From NCBI RefSeq assembly GCF_016653615.1, contig NZ_CP067393.1:1193673-1257672 (forward strand): a DNA stretch of 64,000 bases, given 5' to 3'. This document shows, piece by piece, positions 56,811 through 64,000 of this stretch. A program made the position numbers and the translations under genes. Under the pieces are notes generated by a model. It had not been told where the DNA came from and made no database searches. It saw only the letters and a program-made list of their open reading frames with translations. The stretch comes from Entomomonas asaccharolytica. GTDB taxonomy: Bacteria > Pseudomonadota > Gammaproteobacteria > Pseudomonadales > Pseudomonadaceae. Each line of letters opens with the position of its first letter. The first letter of the stretch is position 1.

Positions 56811-57359
56811 CTATAGCAGTTGTTGCCATAAATCTCTATGGGGTCTAGGCACAACCATACTATATACAAGTAAGCCTTTTTCTCCTGCATTAGCACTGGC
56901 AGTGTTGACCGCAGTAGTTGTGTCAGCCACATCACCTGTTAACACTAAGTAACACTTTCCTCCAATACCGAAGGCCATATGAATTCTAATCAATGTTACA
57001 TTGGCGGCTTTTACTGCACTATCAGCCGCTTCAATACAAGCAGCGACACTATAGGTTTCTACAACACCTAATGCTTGTTGTGAATCAACTTGTGTTACAC
57101 CGCTAATAGCAGGTAATACAGAATGGTGAATATTAGGTAAGATAAATTGATCAACTAATAGATGACCACCTTCCTCAGCGCCTACTTCTACTGATTGCTT
57201 AACAGCCGCTACATCACCACCTACCATGACAATATATTTGCCTGGACAGATGGTTTTGGCAGTGAGTAAAGTAACCTCAGCTGTTTTTAGCATTGCATCA
57301 GCCACTTGTATACCTTTAGCAATGCTATTTAGTTCTACTAACCCAATTGCATGATGCAT
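56811..57359 (-). CDS. pduT: Tandem-BMC shell protein, PduT-like
   Basis: A 182-residue protein with two bacterial-microcompartment domains in tandem (about 1-90 and 95-180), each starting with an A-(I/L)-G-(L/V)-V-E motif ([26 protein letters not shown]). It matches PduT of the propanediol compartment, including C38 in TICPGK, the residue that coordinates the [4Fe-4S] cluster at the trimer pore of PduT, and the ending [16 protein letters not shown]. PduT is thought to pass electrons across the shell and its gene is next to pduS here. Finding it in a eut operon is unusual. Confidence 0.92.
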   Translation of the reverse strand: MHHAIGLVELNSIAKGIQVADAMLKTAEVTLLTAKTICPGKYIVMVGGDVAAVKQSVEVGAEEGGHLLVDQFILPNIHHSVLPAISGVTQVDSQQALGVVETYSVAACIEAADSAVKAANVTLIRIHMAFGIGGKCYLVLTGDVADTTTAVNTASANAGEKGLLVYSMVVPRPHRDLWQQLL

Positions 57360-57362
57360 TTA

Positions 57363-58700
57363 TTAAGACTCCTGAGCAATAACAATATTTTGGTCATCAA
57401 TTTGTTGTACAAAGCCTGTGATACTAGCATGGAGAGGTACACCAAGTTGCCCTTGTGCCATTTCAGCTAATAATTGCCCTTTGGTTACTTTATCACCTAC
57501 TTGAACAATTGGTTTTGCAGGTGCACCAATGTGTTGTCTAACAGGTAAGGTTACTTTAATAGGCTGCCAACTGGTATCTAACCAAGGTGCTTTATGGTTC
57601 ACTTTGTCTAAATCTAAACGTGTGATAAGGCGTTTAATAGGCAGTAAACGATAGCGTGCCATTGGATCTGCAGGGCGAAGTTCGCCTTCATAGCGTCCAC
57701 CTTGTTCACGGAATTGTTTCTTTAAGGCTTGATTTAAACGCATAGGCGAAATATCAACAGGGCAAGCGTAGGCTTCACAAATTCCACATTCTGAGCAGGT
57801 CAGTGCTGATAATAAAATAGAGGCTTCATCTGCTTTTTGATAGTTAACAGCACGTACAATGAGATGGGGGGGTAATTCATGACCAATTAAATGACGTGGA
57901 CATAGTTCGGTACATAAACAACATTGTTCACATACTGTTCTAGCCATTGCTACCACGCTTTGCATATTTTGCGTACGACGACGGATTAATAAATGATCAT
58001 CTGGTAATACCAATAAACCGCCTGTTGTTTTAGTAACTGGCTCGTCTAATGATTCTACTAAGGCACCCATCATAGGGCCACCATTGATAAAAGCAGGGTT
58101 GCTTATAGTAGGGCCACCCGCTAAATCTAATACTTGCTTTAGCGTTGTACCTAGAGGTACGGTTACGGTAATAGGTTGTTTAACCATACCGTTGACGGTT
58201 AGGGTACGATCTGTTACAGGCGTTTCATTCTCTACTGCATAGGCAACATTAATTAAGGTCTGTACATTATTTACTACCACACCCACTGATAAAGGAAGGG
58301 CAGCAGGTGGTACTCTACGGCCTGTTGCAAGCCAAATAGTGATAACTTCATCACCTGCAGGATAAATATCTTCTAATATATGTAAACGGATATTAGCAGG
58401 TAGTAAAGGTTCAAGTTGCTCAATAGCCTCTTGATATTTTGCTTTTAAAGCAATAATGCCTTCTTTAGCACCTGTAGCTTTCATAGCATATTGCAAGCCG
58501 CGAACAAGATCATTGGCTTGCCTAGCAGCTAGTTGCTGATCTACTTTTAATAAAGGTTCACATTCAGCACCATTTACTAAATAAATTTCAGCTTCAGCAT
58601 TTAATTTAACGTGGGTAGGAAAACCTGCACCACCTGCGCCAACAATACCCGCTTGTTGTACACGTTGCCGTATGGTGGCTGCATCAACTTCAGTAATCAT
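57363..58700 (-). CDS. pduS: PduS-like cobalamin/flavin reductase (RnfC-like)
   Basis: A 445-residue RnfC-like iron-sulfur flavoprotein resembling PduS. It has a Rnf-type N-terminal Gly-rich nucleotide segment (GIVGAGGAGFPTHVKLN, NGAECEPLL), a SLBB-like region (VNGMVKQPITVTVPLG) and two 4Fe-4S ferredoxin motifs: CEQCCLCTELCP near residue 255 and CSECGICEAYACP near residue 301, with a C-terminal barrel-sandwich region. PduS reduces cob(III)alamin for corrinoid adenosylation in the Pdu system, and could feed EutBC with cofactor here. Its ATG overlaps the TGA-type end of eutK by four bases. Confidence 0.9.
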   Translation of the reverse strand: MITEVDAATIRQRVQQAGIVGAGGAGFPTHVKLNAEAEIYLVNGAECEPLLKVDQQLAARQANDLVRGLQYAMKATGAKEGIIALKAKYQEAIEQLEPLLPANIRLHILEDIYPAGDEVITIWLATGRRVPPAALPLSVGVVVNNVQTLINVAYAVENETPVTDRTLTVNGMVKQPITVTVPLGTTLKQVLDLAGGPTISNPAFINGGPMMGALVESLDEPVTKTTGGLLVLPDDHLLIRRRTQNMQSVVAMARTVCEQCCLCTELCPRHLIGHELPPHLIVRAVNYQKADEASILLSALTCSECGICEAYACPVDISPMRLNQALKKQFREQGGRYEGELRPADPMARYRLLPIKRLITRLDLDKVNHKAPWLDTSWQPIKVTLPVRQHIGAPAKPIVQVGDKVTKGQLLAEMAQGQLGVPLHASITGFVQQIDDQNIVIAQES

Positions 58701-59332
58701 TTTTTAGCCTCAATGATATAGTAACGATTACCTTTTCGACGTAACTTACCTTCACCCACACAATTTTTTAATAATGCAGTAATTTCTGCCTTAGAAACAT
58801 TAAAATGGTTCATCAGATCAGTTAAATTACGGCCTTGTGGATGTTTGGCAATAAGTTCAATAAGCGTTACTTCATTAATCTCATCAGGTTTGGTAACTTT
58901 AACTTGAGTAGTTGTTGCAACTACTGGTTTAGCAGCTTTTTCTGGTGCTGCTTTTGGTGTGGTGTTAGCCACTGCAACTTCTTTAGCAGATTTTACTTTT
59001 TCAGGCGCAATAGGTTTAGCTGTTGACGCTTGAGGTTCTTTGTCAGCTTTTGGTGCTTGTTGAAAATTAAGTACAAACCATTCAGTATCTGTTTCTGGGC
59101 GGCCTATCTCTTTACGTACGATGACTTGACCTAAACGACTGGCTGCTGCTGAACCTGCATCTAATGCGGCACGACAGGCAGCCAGATCACCTTCAATCAC
59201 TAAAGTAATCATCCCAGGTGGGGTTATGGTTTGACTGATTAGACGCACTTGAGCTGCCTTAAGCATTGCATCGGCAGCTTCAATGCTGGCGGTTAGGCCA
59301 CTTACCTCCAACAGTCCTAATGCGTTTATCAT
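58697..59332 (-). CDS. eutK: EutK, BMC shell protein with C-terminal winged helix
   Basis: A 211-residue protein: an N-terminal BMC domain (MINALGLLEVSGLTASIEAADAMLKAA, and AACRAALDAGSAAASRLGQVIVRKEIGRP), a Lys/Ala/Pro-rich linker (about 95-150) and a C-terminal winged-helix-like domain (about 152-211, ending GKLRRKGNRYYI). E. coli EutK (166) has the same order but a shorter linker. EutK is a shell component whose C-terminal domain is proposed to bind nucleic acid. The extended linker is a notable difference. Confidence 0.93.
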   Translation of the reverse strand: MINALGLLEVSGLTASIEAADAMLKAAQVRLISQTITPPGMITLVIEGDLAACRAALDAGSAAASRLGQVIVRKEIGRPETDTEWFVLNFQQAPKADKEPQASTAKPIAPEKVKSAKEVAVANTTPKAAPEKAAKPVVATTTQVKVTKPDEINEVTLIELIAKHPQGRNLTDLMNHFNVSKAEITALLKNCVGEGKLRRKGNRYYIIEAKK

Positions 59333-59345
59333 AGTTACTCCTTAC

Positions 59346-60002
59346 CTAAGATTGGATAGGATTACGACCTATTTCCAAAACAGCTTCAGTAAATGCATCA
59401 CAGGCAGATTTACAAGCAGCTTGACTACCTCTTAAAAAAGCAGCTGAATAGTTGGTTTCAGAGGGAGGTGGAACATAACAAACCAAATCCACTTCAGCTG
59501 CTTTTAATGCTGCATCAATACCATAAGTAGCTTCTAAAGGTGGAGCTACCAAATAAGCAATTGGATCACCTAATGGAATATTAGCCATTTCAGAAAGGTA
59601 AGAACCAGTGCGTGATACTACGTGCGCTAAGAAAGCAGTATCTTCTTGGTCATTTGCCCATTGGAAAGCAGGGCCATCTTCAATGGTAGCAATCATCGCG
59701 TTTAAACCAGCGCGTACTTCTGCTGGGTTAGGGCCACCCAACATGATTAATACTTCACCAGAGCTTGGTGATGGTGCATGTGCTGCACCTGCGTATAAGG
59801 AACGGCCATATACTACTTGCACTTGAGCTTGTTTAGTTGCTTCATCGGCAGCAATATAGGTTACGTCATCAGAGTCAGCTGTTATTAAACCTAAACTACG
59901 AATATTATCAGGTAGTTTTAGCTCTTTGCGAAAATCGTTTTGTAAAGAGGCGATTAATCTTACCGCTTTAACACTGGGTTTTATGAGGTCTAATGTAGGC
60001 AT
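59346..60002 (-). CDS. eutL: EutL, tandem-BMC shell protein
   Basis: A 218-residue trimeric shell protein, almost colinear with E. coli EutL (219): [52 protein letters not shown] and the ending [18 protein letters not shown]. It is a permuted tandem BMC protein forming shell trimers with a gated pore that can bind ethanolamine. The gene sits between eutC and eutK as in enterics. Confidence 0.96.
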   Translation of the reverse strand: MPTLDLIKPSVKAVRLIASLQNDFRKELKLPDNIRSLGLITADSDDVTYIAADEATKQAQVQVVYGRSLYAGAAHAPSPSSGEVLIMLGGPNPAEVRAGLNAMIATIEDGPAFQWANDQEDTAFLAHVVSRTGSYLSEMANIPLGDPIAYLVAPPLEATYGIDAALKAAEVDLVCYVPPPSETNYSAAFLRGSQAACKSACDAFTEAVLEIGRNPIQS

Positions 60003-60017
60003 GATATTGCCTCCTTA

Positions 60018-60905
60018 TTAACGGGTTAAGCCAATGCCAGAAGCTTTTTTATCTAGCATGCGTTTAACTAAATCAACAATAACTGCTGCTGCTTCTACTG
60101 GTGGTGTACCTGCACGGTGAATATTGGAGATACAGGTTCTATCTGCTTCAACAGTATTCGCTACCGTTGGGCTATAAACAGCGTAGCAAGATAAACTTTC
60201 AGACTGGCCTAAACCAGGTCTTTCACCTACTAATAACACTACCGTTTTAGCACCTAGTAATTCGCCAATTTGGTCTTCAATTTTTACACGACCATAACGA
60301 ACGAAGAAAGGAGTACCTACATCTAAACCAGCACTTTGTAAACCTGCTAATAGAGGTGGTAAGATTTCTTCATAGTTAGCAAGGATAGCATCTGTTGATA
60401 AACCATCTGAAATAACTACTTGTACTTGAGGGTTCTTTTTACATTTCTCAAGTAAGGTTTTAACAGACTCATCACTTAAAACACGTCCCATATCTGGGCG
60501 AGTTAAGTATTGATCTTTATCGCTAACCTCAGATTGTAGCTCTAGTAAACCTTGTTTTTGTACCCATTCTGCTGGTACTTCTTTAAGTACAGTATCTTTT
60601 GAACGAGAGTGGTCAGCTAAGAAACGTAATAATGAGTTTGTTCTTGGTCTAACACCAGCGCGACCTGAGCCAACACGTGCCGCAGTATTACTTTTAAGTG
60701 ATTGTAATACTTCAAGATTGTGTGGATGTTGTACACCAATCCATTGTTTAGCTTCTTCAGAACCTAAATCAAGGGTACAACTTTCAGCACTGGTATTGGT
60801 TGCTTGAGAACCATTTTGTGTTGTAGTAAAAGATGTACTATTACCTTTTATATCAAGCTTGCTCATCACTTCGCGAACAAGCGCATCAATTTGTCTTTGA
60901 TCCAT
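60018..60905 (-). CDS. eutC: Ethanolamine ammonia-lyase small subunit
   Basis: A 295-residue small subunit of the adenosylcobalamin-dependent ammonia-lyase that splits ethanolamine into acetaldehyde and ammonia. The N-terminal amphipathic helix ([18 protein letters not shown]) is typical of EutC targeting to the compartment lumen. Family motifs include [29 protein letters not shown] (split only for description) and [18 protein letters not shown]. It directly follows eutB with a 15-bp gap. Confidence 0.95.
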   Translation of the reverse strand: MDQRQIDALVREVMSKLDIKGNSTSFTTTQNGSQATNTSAESCTLDLGSEEAKQWIGVQHPHNLEVLQSLKSNTAARVGSGRAGVRPRTNSLLRFLADHSRSKDTVLKEVPAEWVQKQGLLELQSEVSDKDQYLTRPDMGRVLSDESVKTLLEKCKKNPQVQVVISDGLSTDAILANYEEILPPLLAGLQSAGLDVGTPFFVRYGRVKIEDQIGELLGAKTVVLLVGERPGLGQSESLSCYAVYSPTVANTVEADRTCISNIHRAGTPPVEAAAVIVDLVKRMLDKKASGIGLTR

Positions 60906-60920
60906 GATTTTTCACCCCTC

Positions 60921-62282
60921 TTAGAAGAATATAGAAGCATCGCCAGCAATACTGGTTAAGCGGCCGTTACTCATAAGTCCCATACTTTCTAACCAACGCT
61001 CAAACTCTGGAGCAGGGCGTAGATTAAGAAGCTGGCGAACCATGGCTGTATCATGGAAAGCAGAGGTTTGGTAATTGAGCATGATGTCATCACCCAAAGG
61101 CATACCCATAATATAGTTACAGCCTGCTGCTGCTAATAAAATAGCTAAGGTTTCGTTAACATTTTGGTCAGCATTCGCATGGTTGGTATAACAAGTATCA
61201 CAACCCATAGAAATACCACTTAATTTACCCATAAAGTGATCTTCTAAACCAGCACGCATAATTTGACGGCCATCATAGAGATACTCAGGGCCAATAAAGC
61301 CAACCACAGTATTAACAAGGAATGGATCATAGTGACGAGCTAAACCGTAGTTGCGCGCTTCCATTGTTACTTGGTCAGCACCATAATGAGCATTGGCAGA
61401 AAGGGCTGAGCCTTGTCCTGTTTCAAAGTAGAAGAAGTTACTACCTGCAATACGGTTATACTCTCTACCTACTGCTTGAGCTTCATCTAACATTTCTAGG
61501 CTAATACCAAATTCTTTTAAGCCTTTTTCACTACCACAGATACTTTGGAAGATTAACCCGCCATGTGCACCTTTGCGGATGGCTTCCATTTGAGTAGTAA
61601 CGTGACCTAATACACAGCCTTGAGTAGGGATTTTGAATTTATCAATGACTTCATAGATGGTATCTAATACCCGACGTAAGTTTTCAACGTCGTCTGTTAC
61701 AGGGTTTACACCAATAACAGCATCACCTACACCGTAAGATAAACCTTCATAAATTTGTGCTTCAATACTCTTAACATTGTCACGTGTATCATTGGGCTGT
61801 AAACGACCACTAAAATGACCTGGTAAACCAATGGTATTATTGGCTCTTTTAACTACAGGCATTTTCTTACCACCATAGATCAAGTCACCGTTAGAACATA
61901 TTTTAGCGACTGCAGCAACTACTTCAGATGTTAAGCCTTTACGTAAGTAAGCTATATCATCACAGGTTGTTTCATCACTAAGGATATATTCGCGTAACTC
62001 GCCAATAGTCCAGTTTTTGATGGTGTTATAGGAAGTTTCATTAACACTATCTTGAATTAAACGTGTAACGCAGTCTTCTTCATAGGGAACCACAGGGTTC
62101 ATACGAACATCTGCGACAGTCATTTCAGATAGCACTTGCTTCGCCGCTACGCGTTCTTGTGATGAAGTAGCAGCAACACCTGCTAAAACGTCACCAGAGC
62201 GAGGCTCATTAGCTTTTGCTAAAACTTCTTTAACATCTTTAAATTGATAGCTTTGACCAAAAAGCTGGGTTTTAAGTTTCAT
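60921..62282 (-). CDS. eutB: Ethanolamine ammonia-lyase large subunit
   Basis: A 453-residue TIM-barrel catalytic subunit matching E. coli EutB (453): ATSSQERVAAKQVLSEM, ISMGCDTCYTNHANADQN, and CNYIMGMPLGDDIMLNYQTSAF near the end, with conserved Glu and Arg residues of the ethanolamine site. It binds adenosylcobalamin with EutC. The start follows eutA by 13 bp. Confidence 0.96.
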   Translation of the reverse strand: MKLKTQLFGQSYQFKDVKEVLAKANEPRSGDVLAGVAATSSQERVAAKQVLSEMTVADVRMNPVVPYEEDCVTRLIQDSVNETSYNTIKNWTIGELREYILSDETTCDDIAYLRKGLTSEVVAAVAKICSNGDLIYGGKKMPVVKRANNTIGLPGHFSGRLQPNDTRDNVKSIEAQIYEGLSYGVGDAVIGVNPVTDDVENLRRVLDTIYEVIDKFKIPTQGCVLGHVTTQMEAIRKGAHGGLIFQSICGSEKGLKEFGISLEMLDEAQAVGREYNRIAGSNFFYFETGQGSALSANAHYGADQVTMEARNYGLARHYDPFLVNTVVGFIGPEYLYDGRQIMRAGLEDHFMGKLSGISMGCDTCYTNHANADQNVNETLAILLAAAGCNYIMGMPLGDDIMLNYQTSAFHDTAMVRQLLNLRPAPEFERWLESMGLMSNGRLTSIAGDASIFF

Positions 62283-62295
62283 TAATTAAACTCCT

Positions 62296-63720
62296 TTAGG
62301 AAGGAAATGCCAGTGATTTGACGGTGATTGGTACAATTTCTCCGCCAAATAATGGATTGCCAATATCAATATAATCGCCTTCTCGGGTTACTACTTCATC
62401 AATGACTGCCAATGTTCTACCCCCTAAGTGTGGTTGTAGTAACATCCCTAGTACCTTACCGAGATCCTGACGAGCGATCACGATAAGTGGCTGAGAATTA
62501 GGATAACGTTGTGAGAAATTGCCCAGTGCTTCAACACATAATTGAATAGCCTGATAAGTTACAGGCACATCAGCAGGAAGTGTTAATGCATAAGAGTCAG
62601 TTTCAGCAGATAAATCATGTTGTGTTAGTGCTTGTTGCCAAGCTGTACAAAGCTCCTCTGGATTAAGTGATACACCATTTATTCTGGTATGCATAACTGG
62701 AATATTACGAATAGGTAAAGGAACTTGTTTTAACCAAATAGTACTACCAGAGAGTGATAAGGTATGGGCACCTGCACCAATAACAGTAGCTCTAATAGTT
62801 TGTTTAGGAGCTTTTAAAGGTAACTTGGCAAAACCTATATGTTTTGTAATAGCACGCGCAAGTAATGGACCAATATCCCCAAACTTGAACAGTTGCTCAT
62901 CACTCACAGGTTGATAAACACAAGTACCAACTCCACCTGAAATAGTTAATGCATTTAATAGCCCAGAGGTGGGGAGGGCATCTGTCATTAAAAGTTGTTT
63001 AGCTAAGTCAGAAGGTTGTCCAATAGTTACTTGATAAAGTAGATCAGCCATTAACTCTGTCACTTGTACAAGTTGCTGTCTATTAAGGGTCAATGGGTCT
63101 TGATTACCAAATAGCGCTTGGCAAACTAATTTACCAGGCGCATGGGCACGTATCACACGACCCTGTTGATCTGTTTCTAATAAACGACCACCAATGTTAA
63201 GACATGCAGAGTCAACAACCTCACCATCTTCAAATAATACATAGTTAGCAGTACCACCACCAATATCAATATTTAATACACGGCCAATGGTAGTACGTGA
63301 TAATTCGCTAGCCCCTGAACCTTGTCCTGCAATAATTGATTCTAAATGTGGGCCTGCGGTAGCTACAACAAAGTTGCCTAGGGTTTCTGCTAGTTTTAAT
63401 ACCGCAGGGCGTGCATTACGTGCTTTGGATGTTTCACCAGTAATGATGATAGCACCAGACTGAATTTCTTCAGGGGTAACACCCGCAATACGGTACTGAT
63501 CTAAAATAAATGACAATAGCTCTTCTTCACGAATACGTCCCTCAAAATCAATAGGTGTAAAGATTACAGGGCTTTCATAAAGAATTTCGCGTTTAGTGAA
63601 TTCATAGTGAGGTACTTGTGATACAGCAGCACGATTTACTAACTCTAGGCGAGAGAAGATCACCTGAGTAGTTGTCGTACCTATATCAATACCTACACTA
63701 CGAATTACTGTGCTAGCCAT
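62296..63720 (-). CDS. eutA: Ethanolamine ammonia-lyase reactivase EutA
   Basis: A 474-residue ASKHA-fold ATPase that releases inactivated cobalamin from EutBC so that intact adenosylcobalamin can bind. The phosphate-binding motif VGIDIGTTTTQVIFSR and the second LNIDIGGGTANYVLFED motif are clear. Size is standard (467 in E. coli). It lies between eutH and eutB in the canonical order. Confidence 0.95.
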   Translation of the reverse strand: MASTVIRSVGIDIGTTTTQVIFSRLELVNRAAVSQVPHYEFTKREILYESPVIFTPIDFEGRIREEELLSFILDQYRIAGVTPEEIQSGAIIITGETSKARNARPAVLKLAETLGNFVVATAGPHLESIIAGQGSGASELSRTTIGRVLNIDIGGGTANYVLFEDGEVVDSACLNIGGRLLETDQQGRVIRAHAPGKLVCQALFGNQDPLTLNRQQLVQVTELMADLLYQVTIGQPSDLAKQLLMTDALPTSGLLNALTISGGVGTCVYQPVSDEQLFKFGDIGPLLARAITKHIGFAKLPLKAPKQTIRATVIGAGAHTLSLSGSTIWLKQVPLPIRNIPVMHTRINGVSLNPEELCTAWQQALTQHDLSAETDSYALTLPADVPVTYQAIQLCVEALGNFSQRYPNSQPLIVIARQDLGKVLGMLLQPHLGGRTLAVIDEVVTREGDYIDIGNPLFGGEIVPITVKSLAFPS

Positions 63721-63731
63721 TTTAATATACC

Positions 63732-64000
63732 TTATTCAGGTTTGATTTCTGTTTCATAAGTGGTTTTTTGTTCTACTACAGCACCTTCTTGCTCTTCCTC
63801 AGGCATAGGAGCAGAAGTTTTTGGTGCAATCATCATTGCGACACCAATAGCTGTAATACCACCCACTAATTTGCCAACAATCATTGGGAAAATCATAGTT
63901 GACACACCAATACCTGCAACGAAACCTAAGTGATCACCTAGGGCGAAAGCGGCTGATACTGCAAAGGCACAGTTAATAATTTTGCCGCGCTCATCCATTC
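63732..64000 (-). CDS. eutH: Ethanolamine permease EutH, C-terminal part (truncated by window end)
   Basis: The C-terminal 88 residues or so of EutH; the coding frame is open to the window edge and the rest, including the true start, lies outside. The segment DERGKIINCAFAVSAAFALGDHLGFVAGI and IVGKLVGGITAIGVAMMIA match EutH, a multi-helix transporter that admits ethanolamine at low pH. An acidic tail (PMPEEEQEGAVVEQK...) ends the protein. Gene position directly before eutA is canonical. Confidence 0.92.
   Translation of the reverse strand, partial: MDERGKIINCAFAVSAAFALGDHLGFVAGIGVSTMIFPMIVGKLVGGITAIGVAMMIAPKTSAPMPEEEQEGAVVEQKTTYETEIKPE

Overview
The window reads as a chromosomal segment of an AT-rich gammaproteobacterium, most likely Pseudomonadaceae. 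Evidence: a fused tyrA-aroA gene followed by cmk and rpsA (the Pseudomonas arrangement), an OprD-family porin, a RoxS/RoxR (RegB/RegA) redox two-component pair, and PhaJ1-, SlyX- and RhlB-like proteins of Pseudomonas type. The strong AT bias is unusual for Pseudomonas and would fit a host-associated relative such as the insect-gut genus Entomomonas; that genus assignment is inference.

Layout. 0.2-8.5 kb: a three-gene unit of a flotillin-like SPFH protein, a giant 1819-residue DUF3686-type AAA ATPase and a rhomboid-like intramembrane protease; this is the least understood part. 8.8-12.6 kb: a compact run roxS-roxR-ybaK-glpK. 12.7-18.2 kb, minus strand: tamA-tamB. 18.3-23.5 kb: queD, a haem-type ABC pair hmuU-hmuV without a binding protein, two unassigned small proteins, a PlsC-like acyltransferase and an HD phosphohydrolase. 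23.6-29.5 kb: gntP, suhB, tandem mdaB paralogues, and a Bcr/CflA efflux pump divergent from a TetR regulator with a near-perfect operator palindrome between them. 29.5-37.6 kb: xthA, folE, cobB, dctA, an SDR protein, an MFS transporter with a decayed MFS remnant behind it, a lipoprotein and thiO.

37.6-50.3 kb: rhlB with a coupled small membrane-protein ORF downstream, a small secreted protein, slt, uup, an oprD-family porin, a HIT protein, slyX, an aaeBXA-type efflux operon and phaJ. 50.6-55.6 kb: tyrA-aroA, cmk, rpsA (with a structured leader) and tRNA-Thr(TGT). 55.7-64.0 kb, all minus strand: an ethanolamine-utilisation microcompartment operon, eutH(partial)-eutA-eutB-eutC-eutL-eutK, then pduS- and pduT-like genes, then the regulator eutR. 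The eut operon continues past the window end.

How the genes work together: the eut genes encode reactivation (EutA), the ammonia lyase (EutBC), shell proteins (EutL, EutK, the PduT-like protein), a candidate cobalamin/flavin reductase (PduS-like) and the activator EutR. No insertion sequence, prophage, CRISPR array or rRNA operon was seen. Intergenic regions contain many strong hairpins, several overlapping the stop codon of a minus-strand gene.
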